From: Actinomyces sp. oral taxon 414
GTDB taxonomy: Bacteria; Actinomycetota; Actinomycetes; Actinomycetales; Actinomycetaceae
Direction: 5' to 3'
Assembly (NCBI RefSeq): GCF_001278845.1
Contig: NZ_CP012590.1
Coordinates: 992,001 to 1,056,000 of the forward strand
Length of the DNA stretch: 64,000 bases
Numbering within the stretch: position 1 is the stretch's first letter; each line of letters starts with the position of its first letter. The notes beneath the pieces were generated by a model, which did no database searches, was not told the DNA's origin, and saw only the letters and a program-made list of their open reading frames with translations. A program made the translations under genes and the position numbers. This document shows positions 42,514 through 51,309 of this stretch, in pieces.

Positions 42514-42592
42514 TTCCGCGAACGCGTAGGTTTCTAGTCGAACGCGCAGATGGGAGGTACGCGTTCGACTAGAAACCTACGCGTTCGCGGAA
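42514..42592. repeat. palindrome with 33-bp arms and 13-nt loop (copy B)
   Basis: Arms 42514-42546 and 42560-42592 are exact reverse complements with core taggtttctagtcgaacgcg; the loop is cagatgggaggta. The same family, in opposite orientation, sits inside MITE 1 (32021-32093). It stands free between the YbaK gene and the zinc-ribbon gene. Confidence 0.88.
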
Positions 42593-42724
42593 GGCGACGC
42601 CGTCACCGGCACGGCGGACCCCGGGGCGAGCTGGAAACTTGCGCGCTCGCGGAAGCGACGAGGACAAGACCGGGGCGCCGAGGGCCCGGGCCGCCGGGGC
42701 GCCGGGCCGCCGGGGCCTCGGCGA

Positions 42725-43540
42725 TCAGCCGGCCGGCAGGGTCTCGGCCCGCCGCAGCAGGCGGCGCAGCCCGCGGACCACCTCGTCGCGGTGCTTGCGG
42801 GTGACCATCCAGGTGGGCAGGAAGTGGCCGAGCTCGCGGTCTCCCGCGGGCCCCGGGGGGCGCAGGACCGCCCCGATGTAGCCCAGCAGGTACTCGGCGT
42901 GCTCGCGGTTGGCCACCCACAGCGTGCGCCCCGCGCACGGGACGCTGAGGTAGAAGGGCAGGCCGTACAGGGCGTCAACGCCGTCGGCCACCCGCGCCGA
43001 GCTCCACCGTCCGACCAGCCTCTGCTCCGCCCCGCACGCGCAGGTCCGCACGGGCCGCGAGCGCGCTGTCAGCGGGGCCCGCGTCGTCTCACGGCGCCCG
43101 CACGAGGGGCAGCGCCAGTCCAGGCGGGTGTCCACCGGGCCGACGGGGCTGGGCCGGTCTCCCTCCCAGGCCCAGCAGCACAGGCACCAGTGGCCCGACC
43201 GGCCGCCCTCGGCGTTCCAGGTGCAGGCGGTGCAGAAGACGCCGCGGCTCACCACGTGCGCCGGGCCCGCGCACCTGGGGCACACGACCCACACGTCGAG
43301 GCGAGGCACGACGCGCAGGGGCCTCTTGGTCGGCGGGGGCGCGGCGGACGCGCCGTCGGGGGCGGGTTTGCGGGCTGCGCCGGCGCGGGCGGGTTTGCGG
43401 GCTCCACGGGCACGGGCGCGGGCGGGCGCGGAATCGCGGGCTGCGCCGGCGCGGGCGGGTTTGCGAGAGTCGCCGACGTGGGGCGGCGGGGCGGTGCGGC
43501 GCGGCGCGGCGCGGGGCGTCGTCAGGGCGGGTGCGGGCAT
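42725..43540 (-). CDS. multi-zinc-ribbon protein
   Basis: The 271-residue product starts with about 75 Ala/Arg/Pro-rich residues that repeat RKPARAGAAR units. Several paired-cysteine knuckles follow: VCPRCAGP, CTACTWNAE, CLCCWAWEG, CPSCGRRE, CACGAEQ. The conserved end reads FYLSVPCAGRTLWVANREHAEYLLGYIGA. It probably binds two to three zinc ions. The partner is unknown, but it starts one base after the helicase stop codon and so is co-expressed with it. Nucleic-acid or protein binding is plausible. Confidence 0.75.
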   Translation of the reverse strand: MPAPALTTPRAAPRRTAPPPHVGDSRKPARAGAARDSAPARARARGARKPARAGAARKPAPDGASAAPPPTKRPLRVVPRLDVWVVCPRCAGPAHVVSRGVFCTACTWNAEGGRSGHWCLCCWAWEGDRPSPVGPVDTRLDWRCPSCGRRETTRAPLTARSRPVRTCACGAEQRLVGRWSSARVADGVDALYGLPFYLSVPCAGRTLWVANREHAEYLLGYIGAVLRPPGPAGDRELGHFLPTWMVTRKHRDEVVRGLRRLLRRAETLPAG

Positions 43541-43541
43541 G

Positions 43542-46256
43542 TCAGCTCCTCGGTCCGACGTTCAGCAGGTGGACGACGGCGCGCTCGGCGGCGTCGCATT
43601 CGGCCAGGTCCACCAGGGCGGTGAGCCTCCAGTCGTGGTCGCCGTCGGGGTCATCGACGACCTGGGTCGCCAGCCAGACCTTCCGGCCACTGGCCTCGAG
43701 CGCCTCGATGAGCCGCTCGGAGACGCCCGCGGCGGCCAGAGCCACGGCGTCGGGGGACTCCTCCAGCGGGGCGAGGGAGACGGCGCGGGCGGCGGTGTCA
43801 GTGCCGATCCAGTCGTACTCGTCCCAGTAGCGGGCCAGGGCCTCGTCCCAGCGGTCCTCGCCCCAGCCGGAGGGGGCGTCCAGGCGCCCCAGGCCCTCGA
43901 CGTCGTCGCGGGCCATGAGCTCAATGCGGCGGAACATCTCGCGGCGCACCGCCACCCGGAAGGCGTGGAGGTTGCGGGTGAGGGCCACCCTCCCGTCGGC
44001 GTCGGCCCCGAAGGCCCGCTCGACGCCGGCGCCGGCGTCGTCCGCCTCCGGCCGGGCGGCCGCCAGGAGTCCGGCCGCCTCGTCGGCGTGCCCGGCCTGG
44101 GCCCGCCCCAGGGCCTCCCACTCGTCGAGCAGGGAGGAGTCGACGGCGCGCACGAGCCCGCCCAGCCACTCGACGATCTCCTCGACCTCGGGGGTGCGGT
44201 GCTCCTCGGGCACCACCTGGCGCAGCGCCCGGTAGGCGTCGGTGAGGTAGCGCAGCACCACGCCCTCGGAGCGGCCCAGCTCGTAGCGGGAGACGAGGTC
44301 GGAGAAGGTCATGGCCGACTCCACCATGTCGCGCACCACCGATTTGGGCGACAGCTCGTACTCGGCGACCCAGGGGTTGGACTGCTTGTACATCTCCAGG
44401 GCCGGTTCGAGCAGGTCGGCCAGCGGCCGGGGCCAGGTGATCTCCTCCAGGGCCGCCATGCGCTCGTCGTAGTCGAGCCCCTCGGCCTTCATGGCGGCGA
44501 TCGCCTCGCCGCGGGCGGCGCGCTGCTGGGCGTACAGGAGGGGGCGCGGGTCGTCCAGGGTCGCCTCCACGACGCTGACGACGTCCAGGGCGTGCTCGGG
44601 GGACTCGACGTTCAGCAGGTCCATGGCGGCCAGGGCGAAGGGGGCCAGCGGCTGGTTGAGGGCGAAGTCGTCGGGCAGGTCGACGGCCAGGCGCAGGCGG
44701 GGGCGCCCGTCGGCGCGCGCCCGCGCGCTGGAGACGTGCTCGACGACGCCGGCGGTGCGCAGCGACAGGTAGATCTCAATGGCGCGGCGCACGTGGCGGC
44801 GCCGCTCGGCCGCGGTGGCCTGGACCCGGGAAAGCAGCCGGGCCATGGCGGCCACCGGGTCGCCGTCGCGCTCCATGAGGCTGAGCACCATGGTGGTGGT
44901 GACCTGGAACTGGCTGGTGAGGGTCTCGGGGGCGGCGTCGCGCAGGCGCTCGAAGGTCTTGTCCGTCCAGTTCACCCTCCCCTCGGGGGCCTTCTTGCGC
45001 ACGATCTTGCGGCGCTTGCGCTCGTCGTCGCCGGCCTTGGCCAGGGCCTTGGCGTTGTCAATGACGTGCTCGGGGGCCTGGACGACGACGTAGCCGCGGG
45101 TGTCGAACCCGGCCCGGCCGGCCCGCCCGGCGATCTGGTGGAATTCGCGGGCGCTCAGGTGGCGCTCGCGGGCGCCGTCGAATTTGACCAGGCTGGTGAG
45201 CACCACCGTGCGGATGGGGACGTTGATGCCCACCCCCAGGGTGTCGGTGCCGCAGATGACGGCGAGCAGGCCCTCGCGGGCCAGGCGCTCGACGAGGCGC
45301 CGGTAGCGCGGCAGCATGCCGGCGTGGTGCACGCCGATGCCGCTGCGCAGCAGGCGCGAAAGGGTCGCGCCGAAGCCGCTGCCGAAGCGGAAGCCCCCCA
45401 GGGCCGCGGCGACCTCGGCCCGGCGGGCCTTGGGGACCAGGTCCACGCTCAGCAGGGAGGAGGCCCGCTCCACGGCCGCCTTCTGGGAGAAGTGGACGAC
45501 GTAGACGGGCGCCTTGCCCTGGCCGACCAGGCGCTGGAGGAGCTCGCCGATGGGTTCGATCGCGTACTCCATTTCCAGGGGCACGGGGCGCACGGCGTCG
45601 TCGACGACGGCGACCTCGCGTCCCGTGCGCTCGCGCAGGTCGCGCACGAAGAAGGAGACGTCGCCCAGGGTGGCCGACATGAGCACCATCTGCGCCCGGG
45701 GCAGCTCCAGGAGCGGCACCTGCCAGGCCCAGCCGCGCTGGGGGTCGGCGTAGTAGTGGAACTCGTCCATGACGACGGTGTCCGCGTCCAGGTCCGCGCC
45801 CTCGCGCAGGGCCTGGTTGGCCAGGATCTCGGCGGTGCAGCAGATAATGGGGGCGGCGGCGTTAATGGAGGTGTCGCCGGTGATCATGCCGACGTTGTCG
45901 GCGCCGAACAGGCGCACCAGCTCGAAGAACTTCTCGCTGACCAGGGCCTTGAGGGGGGCCGTGTAGTAGGAGCGGGCGTCGCGGGCGAGCGAGGCGGTGT
46001 GGGCCGCGAGCGCGATCATGGACTTGCCCGAGCCGGTGGGGGTGGCGGCGATGACGTGCCGGTCCTCCAGGATCTGGGTCAGGGCCTCGTCCTGGTGGGG
46101 GTAGAGGGGGCGGCCGGTGGACTGGGCCCATTCGGAGAAGGCGAGGTAGACCTCGTCGGGCTCGGGGATGCGCTCGGGGTCGTCGGCGGGGATGAGGGAG
46201 TCGAGCACGACGTTGAGCGCCGGGGCGGACGGGCTCGACGAGTCGGCGGCGGACAT
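43542..46256 (-). CDS. DEAD/DEAH Ski2-like RNA helicase with DUF3516
   Basis: The 904-residue protein has superfamily-2 motifs: I (ATPTGSGKS), II (MDEFHYY, DEFH), III (SATLG), IV/V (VICGTDTLGVGINVP) and VI (QIAGRAGRAGFD). These place it in the Ski2/Mtr4-like group. The C-terminal half, containing NWTDKTFERLRDAAPETLTSQF, is the DUF3516 region found in actinobacterial members. It probably unwinds structured RNA or remodels RNP. ATG 46256 (MSAADSSSPS) is used because the upstream MWEHGP extension has no clear ribosome site. It heads a two-gene operon with the zinc-ribbon gene. Confidence 0.93.
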   Translation of the reverse strand: MSAADSSSPSAPALNVVLDSLIPADDPERIPEPDEVYLAFSEWAQSTGRPLYPHQDEALTQILEDRHVIAATPTGSGKSMIALAAHTASLARDARSYYTAPLKALVSEKFFELVRLFGADNVGMITGDTSINAAAPIICCTAEILANQALREGADLDADTVVMDEFHYYADPQRGWAWQVPLLELPRAQMVLMSATLGDVSFFVRDLRERTGREVAVVDDAVRPVPLEMEYAIEPIGELLQRLVGQGKAPVYVVHFSQKAAVERASSLLSVDLVPKARRAEVAAALGGFRFGSGFGATLSRLLRSGIGVHHAGMLPRYRRLVERLAREGLLAVICGTDTLGVGINVPIRTVVLTSLVKFDGARERHLSAREFHQIAGRAGRAGFDTRGYVVVQAPEHVIDNAKALAKAGDDERKRRKIVRKKAPEGRVNWTDKTFERLRDAAPETLTSQFQVTTTMVLSLMERDGDPVAAMARLLSRVQATAAERRRHVRRAIEIYLSLRTAGVVEHVSSARARADGRPRLRLAVDLPDDFALNQPLAPFALAAMDLLNVESPEHALDVVSVVEATLDDPRPLLYAQQRAARGEAIAAMKAEGLDYDERMAALEEITWPRPLADLLEPALEMYKQSNPWVAEYELSPKSVVRDMVESAMTFSDLVSRYELGRSEGVVLRYLTDAYRALRQVVPEEHRTPEVEEIVEWLGGLVRAVDSSLLDEWEALGRAQAGHADEAAGLLAAARPEADDAGAGVERAFGADADGRVALTRNLHAFRVAVRREMFRRIELMARDDVEGLGRLDAPSGWGEDRWDEALARYWDEYDWIGTDTAARAVSLAPLEESPDAVALAAAGVSERLIEALEASGRKVWLATQVVDDPDGDHDWRLTALVDLAECDAAERAVVHLLNVGPRS

Positions 46257-46434
46257 GGGCCCATGCTCCCACACCCCGCCTCGGCCCCGCGCCGCTCCTC
46301 CCCGGGTTTCTCGCGCGGGTCCGGACGGGCCGGGCGGTCTCGCACAGGGGGACGGGGGACGCGGGATTCATCGGAGTGTGAGATCATGCGGCGCGTTCCC
46401 CTCCCGCCGCGCGCAAAGGTCAAGGTTCTGCCCC

Positions 46435-47997
46435 ATGGTCACCCTCGCAGACAACCTGAAGGTCATAGCCGACTGGATCACCCTGCACATCACCATGTGG
46501 GCGCTCATCGCCACCGGCCTGTTCCTCACCCTGGTTACCCGCGGCGTCCAGGTGCGCCACCTGCCGACCATGGTCAGGCAGGTCGCCTCCTCGCGCTCGG
46601 GCGCGGCCGGGGGCATCTCCTCCTTCCAGGCCTTCGCCATCTCCCTGGCCGCCCGCGTGGGGGTCGGCAATGTCTTCGGCGTCGCCGCCGCCCTGATCTA
46701 CGGGGGGCCGGGCGCCGTGTTCTGGATGTGGGTGGTGGCGCTGGTGGGCATGGCCACCGCCTTCTTCGAGGCCACCCTGGCCCAGATCTTCAAGGTCCGC
46801 GCCCCCGACGGCTCTTTCCGCGGCGGCCCCGCCTTCTACATGGCCCGCGGCATGGGCGGCCGGGGCGGCCGGGCCATGGCCGGGATCTTCGCCGTCATCA
46901 CCCTGGTCACCTGCGGCTTCATTATCACCTCGGTGCAGTCCAACGCCGTGGCCGGGACCCTGGTGGCGGCCCTGGGCGGCGGGGAGGGCTCGGCCCTGCC
47001 CGGGGTCGGCGGGCTGAGCGCCGCCCAGCTGGTGGTGGCCGGCCTCGTCCTGGTGCTCACCGCCGTCGTCGTCTTCGGCGGCATTCGCGCCGTGGCGCGT
47101 GTGACCGAGTGGATGGCCCCGATCATGGCCCTGATCTACATCGTCCTGGTCGCCGTCGTCTGTCTGCTGAACCTCGGGGAGTTCTGGCGCGTCATCGGCC
47201 GGATCATCTCCTCCGCCTTCGCCCCCCAGCCGCTGGTGGGGGGCCTGGGCGGGGGCGTCCTGGCCGCCGTCATCAACGGCACCAAGCGGGGCCTGTTCTC
47301 CAACGAGGCCGGTCAGGGCACCGCCCCCAACGCCGCCGCCACCGCCACCGTGGCCCACCCGGTCCAGCAGGGGCTCATCCAGTCCCTGGGCGTGTTCGTC
47401 GACACCATCGTCGTGTGCACCGCCACCGCCTTCGTCATCCTCATCGCCGGGCCCGCCGTCTGGAGCGCCGAGGGCGCCAACCCCTCCACGCTGACCACCC
47501 TGGCCATCGCCCACGGGCTGGGCGGCTGGACGGTCCTGCCCATGGCGGTCCTCATCTTCGTCCTGGCCTACTCCTCGATTATCGCCGCCTACGTGTACAC
47601 CGACGTCAATATGGACTACCTCACCGGCGGGCGGCGCTGGGCGTCGTGGACCGTGCGCGTGGTCTCGGTCGCCTCCGCCACCGCCGGGGCGGTCCTGTCC
47701 CTCGATGTGGTGTGGAACGCCGTGGACATCGCCATGGCGGTCATGACCCTGACCAACCTCGTCGCCCTCGTGCGCCTGTACCGCTGGGGCACGGGCGCCC
47801 TGCACGACTACGAGGCCCAGGTGTGGGCGGGCGTGGCCGAACCCGTCTTCCGCGGTCGGGACAACCCCCGCCTGCCCGGCGATGTGCCCGGAGAGGTCTG
47901 GTCCGACGACGACGACGGGCGCGCCGGCGCCCCGTCCGCGCCCCCGGCCGCACCCGCCGACCCCCCGTCATCCGCTTCCACCACCGCGAAGGACTGA
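46435..47997 (+). CDS. AGCS sodium:alanine/glycine symporter, paralogue 1
   Basis: A 520-residue membrane protein of the AGCS family: GGISSFQAFAISLAARVGVGN, YGGPGAVFWMWVVALVGMATAFFEATLAQIFK, FRGGPAFYMARGMG, KRGLFSNEAGQGTAPNAAATA, and SLGVFVDTIVVCTATA. It moves alanine or glycine with Na+ into the cell. The ATG at 46435 follows a GGTTCTG-type weak site. The C-terminus carries the motif EPVFRGRDNPRLPGDVPGEVW, shared with the next three genes. It is divergent from the helicase. Confidence 0.93.
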   Translation: MVTLADNLKVIADWITLHITMWALIATGLFLTLVTRGVQVRHLPTMVRQVASSRSGAAGGISSFQAFAISLAARVGVGNVFGVAAALIYGGPGAVFWMWVVALVGMATAFFEATLAQIFKVRAPDGSFRGGPAFYMARGMGGRGGRAMAGIFAVITLVTCGFIITSVQSNAVAGTLVAALGGGEGSALPGVGGLSAAQLVVAGLVLVLTAVVVFGGIRAVARVTEWMAPIMALIYIVLVAVVCLLNLGEFWRVIGRIISSAFAPQPLVGGLGGGVLAAVINGTKRGLFSNEAGQGTAPNAAATATVAHPVQQGLIQSLGVFVDTIVVCTATAFVILIAGPAVWSAEGANPSTLTTLAIAHGLGGWTVLPMAVLIFVLAYSSIIAAYVYTDVNMDYLTGGRRWASWTVRVVSVASATAGAVLSLDVVWNAVDIAMAVMTLTNLVALVRLYRWGTGALHDYEAQVWAGVAEPVFRGRDNPRLPGDVPGEVWSDDDDGRAGAPSAPPAAPADPPSSASTTAKD

Positions 47998-48059
47998 TGC
48001 CCCATGCCCGCGACCGCACCCGAGACCAGCCAACCCGCCGCCGCGACAGGAGCCGAACG

Positions 48060-49661
48060 ATGAACGCCGCCCTCGCCCGCCTCGCCGCCCTCGCCGTCGG
48101 AGCCGGCGCGACGCCCGCCCCCGGCGCCCCGCCCATGGCCGCCCCCGGAGCGCTGCCCGCGGCCGCGGCCGCCGACACGTGCGACGAAGGCCCCGTCGTG
48201 TGCGCCCTCCAGGCGGCCGACGACGCCTTCTACATCTACGTCCTGTTCGCCCTGCTCATCGCCGTCGGCCTGTACTTCACCATCCGCACCCGCGCCGTCC
48301 AGTTCCGCCACTTCGGCACAATGCTGAGCACTATCGCCTCCTCGCGCGCCGGGGCCGCCGGGGGCATCTCCTCCTTCCAGGCCTTCGCCGTGGGGCTGGC
48401 CGCCCGGGTGGGCATCGGCAATGTCGCCGGCGTGGCCCTGGCCATTGTCGCCGGGGGGCCCGGCGCCCTGTTCTGGATGTGGGTCGTGGCCCTGATCGGC
48501 ATGGCCACGAGCTTCATCGAGTCGACCCTGGCGCAGATCTTCAAGGAGCGCGGCCGCGACTTCACCTTCCAGGGCGGGCCCGCCTACTACATCAAGAACG
48601 GCCTGCGCTCGCGGACCTGGGGCGCGGTGTTCGCCGTCATGTGCATTGTGAGCGTGGGGGTCACGGTGGTCATGGTGCAGACCAACTCCCTGGCACAGGT
48701 CCTGGGCGCCACCGTGGTCTCGATCAAGCCGTGGATGGTGGGCGCGGCCCTCGTCGTCCTGACCGGGCCCATTGTGCTGGGCGGGCTCAAGTGGGTCGCC
48801 CGCGTCACCGAGGTGGTGGCCCCGCTCATGGCCCTGGTCTACGTGCTGGTCACCGCCGTCGTCATCGTCCTCAATAGCGGCGATCTGCCGCGCGTGCTCG
48901 GCGAGGTGCTGCGCGGGGCCCTGGGGGTGGACCAGGCGCTCTACGGCGTGTCGGGCGGGATCGTGGCCGCCGTGCTCAACGGCGTGCGCCGCGGCCTGTT
49001 CTCCAACGAGGCCGGCCTGGGCACCGTGCCCAACGCCGCGGGCACCGCCACCGTGGCCCACCCGGTCCGCCAGGGGCTCATTCAGTCCTTCGGCGTGTTC
49101 GTCGACACCATTGTGGTGTGCACCGCCACCGGCCTGCTCATCCTGCTCGCCACCGGCACCTACCGGCCCGGCGACGACCGCCTGGTCGGCGCGGTCCTGA
49201 CCCAGCGGGCGGTCGTCGAGCACCTGGGGGAGTGGACCGTCTGGCCCATGGTCGTGCTCATCTTCGTCCTGGTGTTCTCCACGGTGCTGGGCTGCTACTC
49301 CTACTCCCAGGTCAATGTGAACTTCCTGGGAGGGGAGCGCCGCGCCGAGCAGGCCTTCGGGCTCCTGCTGACGGCCGCCGCCTACGCCGGCACCGTCCTG
49401 ACCCTGCCGGCCGTGTGGGCGCTGACGGACATCGCCCTGGGGCTGCTGGGCCTGATCAACCTCGTGGCCATTGTCCGCCTGGGCCCCTGGGCGCTGGGCG
49501 CCCTGCACGACTTCGAGGCCCAGGCGGCGCGCGGGGTGGCCGAGCCGGTCTTCATCGGCCACGGCAATCCGCTCCTGCCCGGCGACACGGTCGAGGGCGT
49601 GTGGGAGGCCCCGCCCGCCGACGGCGCGCCCGGCGCCGGGGGCGCGGTGGGGAGGGCCTGA
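48060..49661 (+). CDS. AGCS sodium:alanine/glycine symporter, paralogue 2
   Basis: The 533-residue paralogue starts at ATG 48060 with an extra N-terminal hydrophobic/Ala-rich segment (MNAALARLAALAVGAGATP) of about 50 residues. This could be a signal or additional helix, absent in the others. The symporter core follows: GGISSFQAFAVGLAARVGIGN, FQGGPAYYIKNGLRS, RRGLFSNEAGLGTVPNAAGTA. The tail is EPVFIGHGNPLLPGDTVEGVW. It lies 62 bases after paralogue 1 and one base before paralogue 3. Confidence 0.93.
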   Translation: MNAALARLAALAVGAGATPAPGAPPMAAPGALPAAAAADTCDEGPVVCALQAADDAFYIYVLFALLIAVGLYFTIRTRAVQFRHFGTMLSTIASSRAGAAGGISSFQAFAVGLAARVGIGNVAGVALAIVAGGPGALFWMWVVALIGMATSFIESTLAQIFKERGRDFTFQGGPAYYIKNGLRSRTWGAVFAVMCIVSVGVTVVMVQTNSLAQVLGATVVSIKPWMVGAALVVLTGPIVLGGLKWVARVTEVVAPLMALVYVLVTAVVIVLNSGDLPRVLGEVLRGALGVDQALYGVSGGIVAAVLNGVRRGLFSNEAGLGTVPNAAGTATVAHPVRQGLIQSFGVFVDTIVVCTATGLLILLATGTYRPGDDRLVGAVLTQRAVVEHLGEWTVWPMVVLIFVLVFSTVLGCYSYSQVNVNFLGGERRAEQAFGLLLTAAAYAGTVLTLPAVWALTDIALGLLGLINLVAIVRLGPWALGALHDFEAQAARGVAEPVFIGHGNPLLPGDTVEGVWEAPPADGAPGAGGAVGRA

Positions 49662-49662
49662 C

Positions 49663-51147
49663 GTGGGGGCCGTCAGCACTGTCGTGTCGACGCTGTCCAA
49701 CTGGCTGTTCGGCACCGTCCTGATCTGGCTGCTACTGGGTGCGGGCGCCTTCCTGACCTGGCGCACCCGCGCCGTCCAGCTGCGGCACATGGGATCCATC
49801 GTCCGCGCTGTGGCCGGGTCGCGCTCGGGCGCCGCCGGGGGCATCTCCTCCTTCCAGGCCTTCGCCGTGGGGCTGGCCTGCCGCGTGGGCACCGGCAATA
49901 TCGTGGGCGTGGCCTTGGCCCTCATCCTGGGCGGGCCCGGCGCCGTGTTCTGGATGTGGGTGGTGGCCCTGCTGGGGACGGCCACCGCCTTCACCGAGGC
50001 GACCCTGGGCCAACTGTTCAAGGTGGAGCGCGGCGACAGCACCTTCCGCGGCGGCCCCGCCCACTACATCGCCCGCGGGCTGCGGTGGCCGGTGGTCGGC
50101 GCCGTCTTCGCCGTCGTATTCATGATCGCCAACGGGCTGGTCATGCCGATGGTGCAGGCCAACGCCATGACGGCGGCCCTGGGCGCCGCCACCCGGGGCG
50201 GCGCGCTGGAGATCGGCCCGTGGTGGGGCTCGCTCCTCGTCGTCGCCCTCGTCGCCCCGGTGCTGCTGGGCGGCCTGCGCTCCATCGCCCGGGCCGCCGA
50301 GCTGATCGCCCCGCTCATGGCCGTGGCCTACCTCGCCCTGGTCGCCGTCATTATCCTGACCCACCCCCTCCAGGCGCTGGACGCCCTCGAGCAGATCATC
50401 GCCGGGGCCTTCGGGCTGCGCGCCGGGCTGGCCGGCGTGGCCGGGGGAGTGGCGCAGGCCGTGCTCAACGGCGTGCGCCGCGGCCTGTTCTCCAATGAGG
50501 CCGGCCTGGGCGGCTCGGCGTGCGCCGCCGGGTCGGCCACCGTGTCCCACCCGGCCAGGCAGGGCTTCATCCAGTCCTTCGGGGTCCTGGTGGACACGCT
50601 GCTGGTGTGCACGGCCACGGCCCTGGCCATCCTCATCGCCGGGGCGGGCGACGGCGGCGTCTACACCCCCGGCGCCACCGGCGCCAAGGACGCCGACGCC
50701 GTCGCCGGCACCCTCACCCAGACGGCGATCGGGAGCACCTTGGGGGCGTGGACCACCTGGCCCATGACCATCCTCATCCTGGTGCTGGCCTACTCCACCA
50801 TCCTGGGCGCCTTCTCCTACGCGGAGGTCTGCCTGGACTACCTGACCCGCCGCCCCCGGGCGGCCCTGGTGCTGCGCACCGGCGCGCTGGCGTGCGCCTT
50901 CGTGGGCGGGGTGGCCAAGCTGACCACCGTGTGGTCGACCGCGGACGTGCTCCTGGGCGTGGGCGCCGTCATCAACCTCGTGGGCATTGTCATGCTCTCG
51001 GGTTGGGTGACGGGGGTGCTGCGCGACTGGGAGGCGCAGTGCACCGAGGTGGCCGCCGGTGCGCGCACCCCCGATGAGATCCGCTTCGTGGCCGCGGGCA
51101 ACCCGCACCTGCCCGGCGAGCTGCCCGGGGACGTCTGGGGGCGCTGA
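49663..51147 (+). CDS. AGCS sodium:alanine/glycine symporter, paralogue 3
   Basis: GTG 49663 gives 494 residues: GGISSFQAFAVGLACRVGTGN, FRGGPAHYIARGLRW, RRGLFSNEAGLGGSACAAGSA, SFGVLVDTLLVCTATA. In the conserved TV(P/A)NAA segment it reads GGSACAAGSA, different from the other copies. It could therefore have a changed substrate preference. The tail is FVAAGNPHLPGELPGDVW. It starts one base after the previous stop, so coupling is probable. Confidence 0.92.
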   Translation: MGAVSTVVSTLSNWLFGTVLIWLLLGAGAFLTWRTRAVQLRHMGSIVRAVAGSRSGAAGGISSFQAFAVGLACRVGTGNIVGVALALILGGPGAVFWMWVVALLGTATAFTEATLGQLFKVERGDSTFRGGPAHYIARGLRWPVVGAVFAVVFMIANGLVMPMVQANAMTAALGAATRGGALEIGPWWGSLLVVALVAPVLLGGLRSIARAAELIAPLMAVAYLALVAVIILTHPLQALDALEQIIAGAFGLRAGLAGVAGGVAQAVLNGVRRGLFSNEAGLGGSACAAGSATVSHPARQGFIQSFGVLVDTLLVCTATALAILIAGAGDGGVYTPGATGAKDADAVAGTLTQTAIGSTLGAWTTWPMTILILVLAYSTILGAFSYAEVCLDYLTRRPRAALVLRTGALACAFVGGVAKLTTVWSTADVLLGVGAVINLVGIVMLSGWVTGVLRDWEAQCTEVAAGARTPDEIRFVAAGNPHLPGELPGDVWGR

Positions 51148-51309
51148 GGGACCCCGGCGGGCGGCGGACGGGCGCCGGCGGGCCCCGGCAGGCCCCGGCG
51201 GCGGGGGCGCGACACCTCGTTGAAACGCGGACGGCCTACAGTGAGCGGTCGTGTCCGCGCCGCTCCCTTGAGGACGAGCGGCATGAACCCCGCGACCCCC
51301 GGAGGTCCT

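Noticed and set aside
46257..46434. Glycine riboswitch upstream of the AGCS cluster
   Set aside because: Such transporters often have one, but I cannot find the conserved tandem aptamer core in this 178-base gap.
43128..49661. 2177-codon open frame on the plus strand
   Set aside because: Only the part from 48060 is a real protein (AGCS paralogue 2). The rest is antisense to the helicase and frame-shadow of paralogue 1.
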